64,000 nt of DNA from Pseudomonas viridiflava (GCF_900591205.1 NZ_UUPU01000013.1:25827-89826), one strand, 5' to 3'; positions 1 through 8,752 are shown, numbered from the stretch's first letter. Numbers and translations are program-made. Notes: generated by a model from the letters alone, not told the origin.

Positions 1-580
1 TCAGGATACCCACCAGGATCACCGCCACATGGTAATCAAGGCCGAACAGCAACTGGATCAGCTTACCTGCGCCCACCATCTGCGCAATCAGGTAGAACGC
101 CACCACCACCAGCGAGCCACAGGCCGACAGGCTGCGGATCTGAGTCTGCCCCAAGCGATAGGACGCCACGTCGGCAAAGGTGTACTTGCCCAGGTTACGC
201 AGGCGCTCGGCGATCAGGAACAGAATGATCGGCCAGCCCACCAGGAAGCCGATCGAGTAGATCAGGCCATCGTAGCCAGAGGTGAACACCAGCGCGGAAA
301 TCCCCAGGAAGGACGCCGCCGACATATAGTCGCCCGCAATCGCCAGGCCGTTCTGGAAACCGGTGATCTTGCCGCCGGCTGCGTAGTAGTCAGCCGCCGA
401 GTTGTTGCGTTTGGAAGCCCAGTAGGTGATGCACAACGTCGCGCCGACAAAGGCCACGAACATCAGGATCGCTGCAACATTCAGCGGTTGTTTGTGCACT
501 TCACCCGTCAATGCGTCCGCCGCCCAAACGGCAGGCGCAAAGACCGAAGCGCCGAATACAGCCAATAGACGACGGATCAT
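1..580 (-). CDS. actP: Cation/acetate symporter ActP, N-terminal part (runs off the window)
   Basis: Sodium:solute symporter family permease importing acetate with a cation across the inner membrane. The minus strand reads from ATG at 580 through a cleavable-looking leader ([20 protein letters not shown]), a first membrane helix, and the ActP-typical stretch around [16 protein letters not shown], followed by further hydrophobic helices. About 193 N-terminal residues are present of a protein normally near 550. Its start overlaps the stop of the DUF485 gene (ATGA), so the two are translationally coupled in the usual yjcH-actP order. The identification is firm; the missing part lies left of base 1. 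Confidence 0.93.
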   Translation of the reverse strand, partial: MIRRLLAVFGASVFAPAVWAADALTGEVHKQPLNVAAILMFVAFVGATLCITYWASKRNNSAADYYAAGGKITGFQNGLAIAGDYMSAASFLGISALVFTSGYDGLIYSIGFLVGWPIILFLIAERLRNLGKYTFADVASYRLGQTQIRSLSACGSLVVVAFYLIAQMVGAGKLIQLLFGLDYHVAVILVGIL

Positions 581-888
581 TGCGCAGCCTCCTTGAGAAT
601 CGCATTGTTCAGGTCGTCGAATTCGCCGTTGGCGCGTCGTACGTAGATGCCGGTGAGGATGAAGGCCGAAACAATCAGCCCGACCCCGATAGGGATTCCC
701 CACGTGATGGATGAGCCGGGGCTGAGTTTGGCCCCCAGCACTTGTGGCCCATAGGCGATCAATAGGATGAATCCGGAGTACAGCCCTAGCATGATCGCCG
801 AGAGAATCCAGGCGAACCTTTCCCTTTTTCTTACCAGCTCCTTGAAACGCGGGCTGTTTTGAATCGAGAGGTAAATGCTGTCGTTCAT
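577..888 (-). CDS. yjcH: DUF485 inner-membrane protein (YjcH family), partner of ActP
   Basis: A 103-residue protein with two transmembrane helices (about residues 25-47 and 60-82) linked by a short Gly/Ser-rich loop, the standard DUF485 architecture. It lies immediately upstream of actP and overlaps it by 4 bases, as in many acetate-uptake operons, where it is thought to be an accessory subunit of the symporter. The biochemical role is not established. No catalytic motif is visible and none is expected. Confidence 0.9.
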   Translation of the reverse strand: MNDSIYLSIQNSPRFKELVRKRERFAWILSAIMLGLYSGFILLIAYGPQVLGAKLSPGSSITWGIPIGVGLIVSAFILTGIYVRRANGEFDDLNNAILKEAAQ

Positions 889-1036
889 TGTTTTTATCCT
901 CGCAGCACAGCTTTTTTATTATTGGAACGTATCCACTGTATGCGGCTGCGGAACAGGTTCCAGACGACCTTAGTATTAGATCGAGTGTAGCGAGGGTTTA
1001 CGGGAGTGCAGGGAGATTTGCAGGAGGCAAAATTAA

Positions 1037-1125
1037 TGTGGGAGGGGGCTTGCCCCCGATGGCGTCCTGTCAGTTAACACACTTATGACTGACAGACCGC
1101 TATCGGGGACAAGCCCCCTCCCACA
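1037..1125. repeat. REPIN (paired inverted REP)
   Basis: Two REP arms face each other: TGTGGGAGGGGGCTTGCCCC at the left and its near reverse complement ending in CTCCCACA at the right, around a loop containing CTGTCAGTTAAC and GACTGACAG. It sits in the 255-base gap between the DUF485 gene start and the end of the binding-protein gene. The arm carries GGGGGCTTGCCCCC, a variant of the GC-rich core seen elsewhere in the window. Confidence 0.85.
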
Positions 1126-1143
1126 GGGGTTGTCGCAAAGGTC

Positions 1144-1995
1144 TTACTTACCGACCCACTCGGCTACGCGCTCAGGGTGCTTGGCAACCCAATCCTTGGC
1201 CGCTGCGTCCGGCTTGGCGCCTTCTTGAATCGCGAGCATGACTTCGCCGATTTCGTCCTTGGACGCCCACTGGAATTTCTTCAGGAAGGCCGCGACTTCC
1301 GGCGCTTTCTTCTCCAGGCCCTTGCTGCCGATGCTGTTTACGGTTTCAGCAGCACCATAAATCCCTTTTGGATCGTCCAGAAAACGCAGTTTCCACTTGG
1401 CGAACATCCAGTGTGGCACCCAACCGGTGACCGCGATGGACTCCTGTTTGTCTTCGGCACGGGTCAGTTCGGCGATCATCGCCGCGCCCGAGCTGGCTTG
1501 CAGTTTGTAGTCCAGGCCATATTGCTTGATGGCTTCGTCGGTCTTGAGCATCACGCCTGAACCGGCGTCGATGCCGACGATCTTGTTCTTGAAGGTGGTA
1601 TCGGTCTTAAGGTCTTCGATGGACTTGGCCTTGACGTAATCCGGCACGATCAGCCCGATCTTCGCATCCTTGAAGTTGGGGCCGTAGTCGACCACTTTGT
1701 CCTTGTTCTTGGCCCAGTACTCACCGTGGGTCACGGGCAGCCAGGCGGAGAGCATGGCATCGAGCTTGCCGGTGGCCACACCTTGCCACATGATCCCGGT
1801 GGCGACCGCTTGCAGTTTCACGTCATAACCGAGCTTTTGCTTGATCACCTCTGCCGCCACGTGCGTGGTGGCAACGCTGTCGGACCAGCCGTCCACATAG
1901 CCGATGCTCAGGGTTTTGCTGTCGGCGCTGGCCAGTGTGGAGCTCATCGCAACTACCAGAGTGGCAGCTGCGCCCAAGAGTCGTCGCATCTTCAT
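1144..1995 (-). CDS. Glycine betaine/choline-type ABC transporter substrate-binding protein (OpuAC family)
   Basis: Periplasmic binding protein of 283 residues for a quaternary amine such as glycine betaine. The start at 1995 (MKMRRLL) follows a GGGGA ribosome site and opens a signal peptide ending ASA. Tryptophans that normally make the quaternary-ammonium cage are present in the contexts GYVDGWSDS, GIMWQG, SAWLP and TGWVPHWMF. No permease or ATPase gene is adjacent, so it is an orphan component that must work with a transporter encoded elsewhere, as is common for choline/betaine/carnitine binding proteins in Pseudomonas. The exact ligand cannot be read from the sequence. Confidence 0.85.
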   Translation of the reverse strand: MKMRRLLGAAATLVVAMSSTLASADSKTLSIGYVDGWSDSVATTHVAAEVIKQKLGYDVKLQAVATGIMWQGVATGKLDAMLSAWLPVTHGEYWAKNKDKVVDYGPNFKDAKIGLIVPDYVKAKSIEDLKTDTTFKNKIVGIDAGSGVMLKTDEAIKQYGLDYKLQASSGAAMIAELTRAEDKQESIAVTGWVPHWMFAKWKLRFLDDPKGIYGAAETVNSIGSKGLEKKAPEVAAFLKKFQWASKDEIGEVMLAIQEGAKPDAAAKDWVAKHPERVAEWVGK

Positions 1996-2327
1996 CGTAG
2001 TTCCCCGAAAGTGCTGCGCCCGGCGGATGCCGAGCGACGTCAACCTGTTGTTATGTGGTGCACCGCGCCCCCTTCACGCGCTTCGATTCGGCGGCTGCGA
2101 CATCAGTGGAGTGCTGACACTTCGATCATCAACCTGCCCGGGCCTTCGACCTGCTCTGTCAGCGACCTCGTACAAGCAAGAAACGACATCACATCGCCAG
2201 CAGGACGTTTTGTAGGACTTGGCAGCACAATCCCGCCCGAACTTTGCATGTCAAAATTATGCAGCCCCACTGGGACGGGGCAAATCCGGGTAAGATGCGC
2301 GCCTTTGCTCCCCCAGATAAGCCGACC

Positions 2328-3881
2328 ATGCCCGCGAATGCCCGCTTCCCTGCCCTGCCCTATTTCTTCGCTGTGATCCTCGGCCTGCTGGCCCTTTTCG
2401 GCTATTGGTACGGTCTTGGCCGGCCGGTGGTGTTGCCGGATGTGGCCAGCGCCAGCCACAAGCTGCAATGCGCGTCCTACACGCCGTTCGACAAGGACCA
2501 ATCGCCCTTCGACCAGCCGTTCAAGCTGCGCCCCGAGCGCATGGACGCCGACCTGGCCCTGCTGGCCACCCGCTTCGAATGTATCCGCACCTACTCGATG
2601 ACCGGCCTGGAAGCCTTGCCGGACCTGGCACGCAAGCATGGGTTGAAGTTGATGATCGGCGCCTGGGTCAGCAGTGACCAGATCGCCACCGAAAAAGAAG
2701 TCGACCTGCTGATCGCCTCAGCCAACGCCAACCCCGACGTGGTGACCTCGGTGATCGTCGGCAACGAAGCCCTGCTGCGCAAGGAAGTCACGTCCAAGCA
2801 GCTGGTGAGGCTGATCCACAAGGTCAAAAGCCAGATCAAGCAACCGGTCACCTACGCCGACGTCTGGGAGTTCTGGCTGAAACACCCGGAAATCGCGCCT
2901 GCCGTGGACTTCCTGACCATCCACCTGCTGCCGTACTGGGAAGATGACCCATCAGGCATCGACCAGGCCCTCAAGCATGTGGGGGATGTACGCCAGACGT
3001 TCGGCCACAAATTTGCGCCCAAAGACGTGCTGATTGGCGAGACCGGCTGGCCCAGCGAAGGTCGCCAGCGCGAAACCGCGGTGCCGAGCCGCGTCAATGA
3101 AGCCAAGTTCATGCGCGGTTTTGTGGCCATGGCCGAAGCCAATGGCTGGCATTACAACCTGATAGAAGCCTTTGACCAGCCGTGGAAGCGCGCCAGCGAA
3201 GGTGCGGTCGGCGGTTACTGGGGCCTGTTCGACGCGGACCGCCAGGACAAGGGCATCCTCGCCGGGCCAGTGACCAATGTGCCTTACTGGCCGCTGTGGC
3301 TGGGCGTGGGTGGGATTATCCTGCTGGGTACGCTGGTGGTCGGTGGTCGTGTTCGCAGCACACGCGCCGCGCTGATGCTGCCGTTACTCGGTGCGGTGGC
3401 GGCCTGTTCCATTGGCACTTGGGCCGAATTGACCCGCGTCACCGCACGCTTTAATGATGAGTGGGTGTGGGCCGGCTTGCTGGTGGCCCTGAACCTGCTG
3501 GTGCTGGCCCACGCGGCCCTGGCCCTGAGCGCACGGGAAGGCTGGCGCGAGCGCGCCTTCAACTGGCTTGAACAACGGGCAGGCTGGCTGATGGCAATCG
3601 CCGGGTTTGCGGGGGCGGTGATGATGCTGGCGCTGGTGTTTGACCCCCGCTATCGCAGCTTCCCGAGTGCGGCGCTGGTGCTGCCGGCCCTGGTTTACCT
3701 GGTGCGCCCAGTGACCGGGCCGCGTCGGGAGATTGCGTTGCTGGCCTTTATTATCGGTGCCGGCATTGCGCCGCAGCTGTATCGCGAAGGTTTGCTGAAC
3801 CAGCAGGCGTGGGGTTGGGCGGTGGTCAGTGTGCTGATGGTTGCGGCTTTGTGGCGTTGCTTGCGGGTGCGCAAGGCTTAA
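2328..3881 (+). CDS. Membrane-anchored glycoside hydrolase family 17 protein (beta-glucan synthase/transglycosylase type)
   Basis: A 517-residue protein: one N-terminal membrane helix (residues 12-30), a periplasmic GH17 domain (about 45-325) and about seven C-terminal hydrophobic segments (about 330-515). The two family catalytic glutamates are visible in VGNEALL (E147, proton donor) and IGETGWPSEG (E238, nucleophile). Relatives are annotated as beta-1,6-glucan synthases of the NdvC kind and are thought to remodel periplasmic glucans. There is no glycosyltransferase 2 domain, so synthesis alone is unlikely and transglycosylation is the better guess. ATG at 2328 is preferred because the leader helix follows directly; ATG at 2295 is in frame too. 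Confidence 0.75.
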   Translation: MPANARFPALPYFFAVILGLLALFGYWYGLGRPVVLPDVASASHKLQCASYTPFDKDQSPFDQPFKLRPERMDADLALLATRFECIRTYSMTGLEALPDLARKHGLKLMIGAWVSSDQIATEKEVDLLIASANANPDVVTSVIVGNEALLRKEVTSKQLVRLIHKVKSQIKQPVTYADVWEFWLKHPEIAPAVDFLTIHLLPYWEDDPSGIDQALKHVGDVRQTFGHKFAPKDVLIGETGWPSEGRQRETAVPSRVNEAKFMRGFVAMAEANGWHYNLIEAFDQPWKRASEGAVGGYWGLFDADRQDKGILAGPVTNVPYWPLWLGVGGIILLGTLVVGGRVRSTRAALMLPLLGAVAACSIGTWAELTRVTARFNDEWVWAGLLVALNLLVLAHAALALSAREGWRERAFNWLEQRAGWLMAIAGFAGAVMMLALVFDPRYRSFPSAALVLPALVYLVRPVTGPRREIALLAFIIGAGIAPQLYREGLLNQQAWGWAVVSVLMVAALWRCLRVRKA

Positions 3882-3890
3882 GATTGCAAT

Positions 3891-3969
3891 CGCAGGCAAG
3901 CCAGCTCCCACAGTGACCGAGTGCATCCCTTGGAATGCGGTCGACTGTGGGAGCTGGCTTGCCTGCGAA
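3891..3969. repeat. REPIN
   Basis: Inverted pair of the GGCTTGCC REP type: CGCAGGCAAGCCAGCTCCCA on the left and TGTGGGAGCTGGCTTGCCTG on the right, with a 30-base loop. It separates the convergent GH17 gene and the small membrane-protein gene and may help end both transcripts. Confidence 0.87.
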
Positions 3970-3978
3970 GAGGCGCTA

Positions 3979-4347
3979 TCAGATAACCCGAGGCTTCCTG
4001 ACCAATCTCAAACCCGCAATCACCACCGCAAACACCGCAAACGTGGTGTTGTACAGCGCCAGCGCCGGCAACCCGAACACCATCGCCAGCACCGCCAGCC
4101 CCCACCCCGCTCGGCCCGGCACAAAAAACGCCAGCACCGCGGTCACCAGCGCCGCCCAGCCCATCACCTTGAAGTGAATCATCAACCCAAGGTTCGAACG
4201 CACCTGGCATTCCCAGCGACTGGCCTCGTCGGCACAAATACCGACCCACTGGCCATCCTCCATAAAGCCGTAACGTGCGGCATAGCTGGCAGCCAGCCAT
4301 AACGGCAGGGCGATAAGCAGCAGGATCAGGGGCAAACGACGGGACAT
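3979..4347 (-). CDS. Small conserved membrane protein of unknown function
   Basis: The 122-residue product has an N-terminal hydrophobic segment (5-25), a short exported loop with two cysteines (ICADEASRWECQ, about 57-67) and two or three further helices (about 75-115), ending in a basic cytoplasmic tail (LRLVRKPRVI). I do not recognise a named family. The Cys pair in the exported loop could form a disulfide. It is convergent with the GH17 gene and its leader is close to the divergent hydrolase gene. Confidence 0.7.
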   Translation of the reverse strand: MSRRLPLILLLIALPLWLAASYAARYGFMEDGQWVGICADEASRWECQVRSNLGLMIHFKVMGWAALVTAVLAFFVPGRAGWGLAVLAMVFGLPALALYNTTFAVFAVVIAGLRLVRKPRVI

Positions 4348-4582
4348 GGAGCACTCCGATAAGCAAAAACGGCGCTCAGCTTAATCCCCCAGCGGCCGTT
4401 AGCAAGGTGTGTACGCAGATAACTGTTCATCCAAGCGTCGCAAAGTGTATCTTCTGGCTACTATTACCCCGATTCCGACGTTTTTTTCCGACTTTTAGTG
4501 CCGAGGGCTGGCACTTCGGTGGCAACGCGGTGGTCATAGCCTGCGAACTTCATTCAGCACGTTTCCTCTTAGGGATTAAGTC

Positions 4583-5881
4583 ATGCTCCGTTCCTTGCGC
4601 TGTGCTGCCTTGCTGGGCAGCCTTTTTTTGAGTGCGTCAGCACTGGCCGTCGATATCGACCAGGCCACCTATGGCTACCCTTTGACGAACCCGTTCGAAG
4701 CGACCATTGCCACCACCCCACCTGACCTTCGGCCCAAACTGCCGACGGATGATGAGATCAACCAGTCCGACTACACCCTGAATATGCGCCCCGAGCGCGA
4801 GTTCAGCCTGCCGGACAACTTCTGGGCGGTGAAGAAACTCACCTACCGCATTGCCAAGCAGGACCGCGCCGCGCCGCTGATCTTCCTGATCGCCGGCACC
4901 GGTGCGCGGTTTGACAGCAGCATCAACGAATACCTGAAAAAACTCTATTACCAGGCCGGCTACCACGTGGTGCAGCTGTCTTCGCCCACCAGCTTTGACT
5001 TCATCGCCTCTGCTTCGCGCTTCGCCACGCCGGGCATCAGCCAGGAAGACGCCGAAGACATGTACCGCGTGATGCAAGCCGTACGCGCGCAGAACGCTTC
5101 GCTACCGGTTACCGATTTCTACCTCACCGGCTACAGCCTCGGCGCCCTGGATGCGGCTTTTGTCAGCAAACTGGACGAGACCCGCCGTAGCTTCAATTTC
5201 AAGAAAGTGCTGCTGCTCAACCCGCCGGTCAACCTCTACACCTCGATCACCAATCTCGACAAGCTGGTACAGACCGAGGTCAAGGGCATCAACAACACCA
5301 CCACCTTCTATGAACTGGTGTTGAATAAGCTGACCCGTTACTTCCAGCAAAAGGGCTATATCGACCTCAACGACGCCCTGCTTTACGACTTCCAACAATC
5401 CAAGCAGCACCTGACCAACGAACAGATGGCCATGCTGATCGGCACCTCGTTCCGTTTCTCGGCCGCCGACATCGCCTTTACCTCGGACCTGATCAACCGC
5501 CGCGGCCTGATCATCCCGCCCAAGTACCCGATCACCGAAGGCACCAGCCTCACGCCGTTCCTCAAGCGTGCGCTGCAATGTGACTTCGACTGCTACCTCA
5601 CCGAACAAGTGATTCCGATGTGGCGCGCCCGCACCGACGGCGGCAGCCTGCTGCAATTGGTCGACCAGGTCAGCCTTTACGCGCTCCAGGACTACCTGCA
5701 CACCAACCCCAAGATCGCCGTCATGCACAACGCCGACGACGTGATCCTGGGCCCTGGCGACCTTGGTTTCCTGCGTAAAACCTTCGGCGATCGCTTGACC
5801 GTCTACCCGCTGGGCGGCCATTGCGGCAACCTCAATTACCGCGTCAACGCCGACGCCATGCTGGAGTTCTTCCGTGGCTAA
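4583..5881 (+). CDS. Exported alpha/beta-hydrolase fold protein coupled to mlaA
   Basis: A 432-residue secreted protein with a signal peptide (residues 1-22, ending SALA). The alpha/beta-hydrolase nucleophile elbow is GYSLGA (S185), an oxyanion-type turn FLIAGTG lies near 102-108, and likely acid and histidine are in HNADDVILGP and LGGHCGNL near the C-terminus. Its substrate is unknown. It overlaps the downstream MlaA-like gene by 8 bases, so the two are probably co-translated, which suggests a role at the outer membrane such as lipid or lysophospholipid handling. That role is inferred from context only. Confidence 0.75.
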   Translation: MLRSLRCAALLGSLFLSASALAVDIDQATYGYPLTNPFEATIATTPPDLRPKLPTDDEINQSDYTLNMRPEREFSLPDNFWAVKKLTYRIAKQDRAAPLIFLIAGTGARFDSSINEYLKKLYYQAGYHVVQLSSPTSFDFIASASRFATPGISQEDAEDMYRVMQAVRAQNASLPVTDFYLTGYSLGALDAAFVSKLDETRRSFNFKKVLLLNPPVNLYTSITNLDKLVQTEVKGINNTTTFYELVLNKLTRYFQQKGYIDLNDALLYDFQQSKQHLTNEQMAMLIGTSFRFSAADIAFTSDLINRRGLIIPPKYPITEGTSLTPFLKRALQCDFDCYLTEQVIPMWRARTDGGSLLQLVDQVSLYALQDYLHTNPKIAVMHNADDVILGPGDLGFLRKTFGDRLTVYPLGGHCGNLNYRVNADAMLEFFRG

Positions 5882-6662
5882 ATATCTTCTGCTGCTTGCC
5901 GCCTTGATGTGCGCAGGCGTGGCCAATGCCGACAACAGCAAGGCTCACGCGCCGACCGTGGTGGGCTCCGATGGCTTCAAGGAACCACTGACCAAGCTCA
6001 AGTTCAACCCGGGCCTGGACCAGCGTGAATTCGAACGCTCGTCGCTGACCGCGCTTAACGTGTATGACCCGCTGGAGTCGTGGAACCGTCGCGTGTACCA
6101 CTTCAACTACCGCTTCGACCAATGGGTGTACCTGCCCGTGGTCAACGGCTACACATACGTCACTCCAAGCTTCCTGCGCACCGGCGTGAGCAACTTCTTC
6201 AACAACCTGGGCGACGTGCCCAACCTGTTGAACAGCCTGCTGCAACTCAAGGGCCACCGCTCCCTGGAAACTACCGGGCGCCTGCTGCTCAACACCACCA
6301 TCGGCATCGCCGGCCTGTGGGACCCGGCTACATCCATGGGCCTGCCGCGCCAGAGCGAAGACTTCGGCCAGACCCTGGGCTTCTACGGCGTGCCCGGCGG
6401 TGCGTACCTGGTGCTGCCGATCTTCGGCCCATCAAACCTGCGCGACACCACCGGCCTGATCGTCGACTACGGCGCCGAAACCGAAATCAACTTCCTCAAC
6501 GTGTCCGAAGTCAGCTCCAACCACCCGGAAATCTGGGCCCTGCGTGCGGTAGACAAGCGCTACCAGACCAGCTTCCGTTATGGTCAGATGAACTCGCCGT
6601 TCGAGTATGAGAAGGTGCGTTACATCTACACGGAATCGCGCAAGTTGCAGATCGCCGAGTAA
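5874..6662 (+). CDS. mlaA: MlaA/VacJ family outer-membrane lipid-asymmetry protein
   Basis: MlaA removes misplaced phospholipids from the outer leaflet and passes them to MlaC. The family core is clear: YDPLESWNRRVYHFNY near residues 62-78, FFNNLGDVPNLLNSLLQ near 106-122, and GVPGGAYLVLPIFGPSNLRD near 172-191. Length is 262. The start is GTG at 5874, within the end of the hydrolase gene. The leader (LLLLAALMCAGVANA) lacks a canonical lipobox: methionine precedes the only cysteine, and an ordinary signal-peptidase site (ANA-DN) fits better. A hairpin terminator follows directly. Confidence 0.9.
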   Translation: MAKYLLLLAALMCAGVANADNSKAHAPTVVGSDGFKEPLTKLKFNPGLDQREFERSSLTALNVYDPLESWNRRVYHFNYRFDQWVYLPVVNGYTYVTPSFLRTGVSNFFNNLGDVPNLLNSLLQLKGHRSLETTGRLLLNTTIGIAGLWDPATSMGLPRQSEDFGQTLGFYGVPGGAYLVLPIFGPSNLRDTTGLIVDYGAETEINFLNVSEVSSNHPEIWALRAVDKRYQTSFRYGQMNSPFEYEKVRYIYTESRKLQIAE

Positions 6663-6673
6663 ACACCGCCCAC

Positions 6674-6708
6674 AAAAAAGGCCATTCGATTGAATGGCCT
6701 TTTTTTGT
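6674..6708 (+). terminator. Rho-independent terminator after mlaA
   Basis: Inverted repeat AAGGCCATTC-gattg-AATGGCCTT followed by a run of seven T, 12 bases after the mlaA stop. The A run on the left makes it usable in both directions. Confidence 0.9.
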
Positions 6709-6839
6709 GCCTGCTATTTGCCTCGACTTTTTATCGCTGACCGGCAATGCGAAGTTGCCTACCCAGTGAAGTTATTTTTTCCTTCAGTTCGTCGCATCCT
6801 TCTCCTGCCCCAGCGGACTAAAAAACCACTCCCCTCACC

Positions 6840-6868
6840 GGAACTACCTGACTCGACAACGCCACATA
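6840..6868 (+). promoter_or_regulatory. Candidate hrp box (HrpL ECF-sigma promoter)
   Basis: GGAACT, 16 bases, then CCACATA. The published HrpL promoter consensus is GGAACC-N15/16-CCACNNA, so only the sixth base of the first box departs (T for C). The element is 101 bases upstream of the ATG at 6970, in the right orientation, just past the mlaA terminator. A match this close by chance in one specific 300-base gap is unlikely but not excluded. Confidence 0.6.
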
Positions 6869-6969
6869 AAGTCGAACAGGTAACTGCCGCGCTCTCATTG
6901 AAGGCAGCGAAACGCCAATCGCCACGCGCTTCACTTGCGACTGCACACATTCAACCGAAGGCTACGAGC

Positions 6970-7875
6970 ATGCCAATCAATACGAACAACAGCGCCATCC
7001 ATTTCCCAGGCTATCAGCCACCTACACAACAGGCACAAGCCTGGCCGACAGTGCCGCAAGAAAATGCAGGTGCACACGATGCATCGCAACCTTCGCTATC
7101 TCCAAGCGGCAGGCCACACGGCGATAGGCGGACGGCGTACGAGATCCAAAGAGACAATCCGTTTCTGGATGAGGGTCCGCTGTACCTGAGCAGCACGTAT
7201 CCAAAAGGGGGCCCTGAGAAACAGAAAGAACTAATCAACGAAGTCAAACAACACGTGGGTGACTTCATGCCCAGTAATAAAGACCCTGAGTCTAGAGCGG
7301 ACGCAATGTATAACCTGGCTCAGGTCTTTAAACACATCGACGCCGAACCCAAGCCTCCTGGCCAAAGCGCTCAGCGCAGTGACGGCTACTTGTCCAATTC
7401 AGAACAAGACCGCGTGCGCGAATTTGCCGCCAAGGGTTATGGCGCTCTCAAACCTCTGGACCAGGCCCCAACGCAGAACACCGTCCCCACCGCCCATGCC
7501 GGGCTGACGCCTGGCGACAACCGTAGCCTTGAGCAAATTACCGCCAACCCATTGTTCAAGGCGCTCGACGCACCCACTCCGAGCTCAGTGCTGAAGGACT
7601 TCCAGAAAGTACTCGGCGGGGATTGGAACAATCCCAAATTCCCCGAACACATTCGCCGGCATATCGCCGCAGATGCCGAGCGCGTCCTTCAATACATCGA
7701 CAAGTCGGTGGGTGATGAACCCAAACGCAATAACGGAGTGATCGAAGGCACTTTCCATAGTACCTATAAATTACTGGGCGAAACGTTGAGCCCAGAGGAC
7801 TTTACCCTCGATAACTCCCCGGCCAGGAAGCTTGTGCAATTCAGCCAACAAGGCTATCGCGCACTAAGCAACTGA
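6970..7875 (+). CDS. Candidate type III secreted effector with a duplicated domain (unknown family)
   Basis: A soluble 301-residue protein of no family I recognise. The start at 6970 follows GAAGG at 9 bases. The N-terminus (MPINTNNSAIHF) has Pro2/Ile3, no acidic residue in the first 12 positions and is rich in Ser, Gln, Asn and Pro up to residue 55, the pattern described for Pseudomonas type III signals. Two related modules follow, about 63-154 and 193-301, each starting NP(F/L) and ending QGYRAL/KGYGAL. There are no membrane helices and no cysteines. Codon use and base composition are visibly less GC-rich than the neighbours. A candidate hrp box precedes it. Effector status is an inference; no secretion system genes are in the window. 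Confidence 0.6.
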   Translation: MPINTNNSAIHFPGYQPPTQQAQAWPTVPQENAGAHDASQPSLSPSGRPHGDRRTAYEIQRDNPFLDEGPLYLSSTYPKGGPEKQKELINEVKQHVGDFMPSNKDPESRADAMYNLAQVFKHIDAEPKPPGQSAQRSDGYLSNSEQDRVREFAAKGYGALKPLDQAPTQNTVPTAHAGLTPGDNRSLEQITANPLFKALDAPTPSSVLKDFQKVLGGDWNNPKFPEHIRRHIAADAERVLQYIDKSVGDEPKRNNGVIEGTFHSTYKLLGETLSPEDFTLDNSPARKLVQFSQQGYRALSN

Positions 7876-8033
7876 CGCGGATCGCTACAGCGCGTAGGCA
7901 CAGTACGCGCTGTTACCCTTGCGCAAGCGGCTGGCGACCTCGCCACGCCGGGCGGCGGCAGGTTTCTTGAGCGCTGCGCAGAGCCGGTGCTACCATGCGC
8001 AACCGCCTGTCCTGGCAAGGAATCTTCTGGTTT

Positions 8034-8639
8034 ATGAGCACCATTCGCGAGCGCAACAAAGAAAAGATCCTGCGGGCGGCGAGCGAGGAGTTTGCCGACA
8101 AGGGCTTTGCCGCGACCAAAACCAGCGACATCGCCGCCAAGGCCGGGCTGCCAAAGCCCAACGTTTATTATTACTTCAAGTCCAAGGACAACCTCTACCG
8201 CGAGGTGCTCGAAAGCATTATCGAGCCGATCCTGGCAGCCTCCACGCCGTTCAACCCCGAGGGTGAGCCGGCGGTGGTGCTGAGCAACTACATCCGCTCG
8301 AAAATCCGCATCTCCCGCGACCTGCCATTTGCCAGCAAGGTATTTGCCAGCGAAATCATGCACGGCGCGCCACACCTGAGTCGCGAGCAGGTCGAACAGC
8401 TTAACGCGCAGGCCAGGCACAATATCGACTGCATCCAGAGCTGGGTGGATCGCAACCTGATCGCGGCGATTGACCCCCACCATTTGATGTTCAGCATCTG
8501 GGCGGCGACCCAGACCTATGCGGATTTCGACTGGCAGATTTCTGCGGTGACCGGCAAGGCCAAGCTGGATGAAGCGGATTATGAGGCGGCCGCGCAGACG
8601 ATTATTCGGTTGGTGCTCAAGGGGTGTGAGGTGGGCTGA
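8034..8639 (+). CDS. TetR family regulator with RutR/YcdC-type C-terminal domain
   Basis: A 201-residue one-component repressor. The helix-turn-helix is KTSDIAAKAGLPKPNVYYYFKSKDNLY near residues 27-53, and the C-terminal ligand domain matches the YcdC-like class (KIRISRDLPFASKVFASEIMHGAP, later WAATQTYADFDWQISAV). E. coli RutR senses uracil. The ATG at 8034 is preferred over 7995 because the family pattern begins with STIRERNKEKIL; an AAGGA site lies 12 bases upstream. It precedes the glyoxylate/urea gene block and could act on nitrogen or purine catabolism, but no binding site was identified. Confidence 0.85.
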   Translation: MSTIRERNKEKILRAASEEFADKGFAATKTSDIAAKAGLPKPNVYYYFKSKDNLYREVLESIIEPILAASTPFNPEGEPAVVLSNYIRSKIRISRDLPFASKVFASEIMHGAPHLSREQVEQLNAQARHNIDCIQSWVDRNLIAAIDPHHLMFSIWAATQTYADFDWQISAVTGKAKLDEADYEAAAQTIIRLVLKGCEVG

Positions 8640-8654
8640 TGGATCGTGGAGCGG

Positions 8655-8752
8655 CCATCGCAGGCAAGCCAGCTCCCACACTGTTCTGCGTCGTACACAA
8701 TATGAATTAACATCCGAAATCCCCTGTGGGAGCGGGCTTGCCCGCGATAGCG
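8655..8752. repeat. REP pair upstream of the RAYT gene
   Basis: A left arm ATCGCAGGCAAGCCAGCTCC and a right arm TGTGGGAGCGGGCTTGCCCG in inverted orientation, loop about 45 bases. The right arm carries AGCGGGCTTGCCCGC rather than AGCTGGCTTGCC, so the two arms belong to slightly different variants. The pair ends 93 bases before the RAYT start. Confidence 0.85.

Noticed and set aside
6694..6969. N-terminal extension of the candidate effector back to 6694
   Set aside because: It would start inside the mlaA terminator and run across the promoter element; no ribosome site; the composition does not match the rest.
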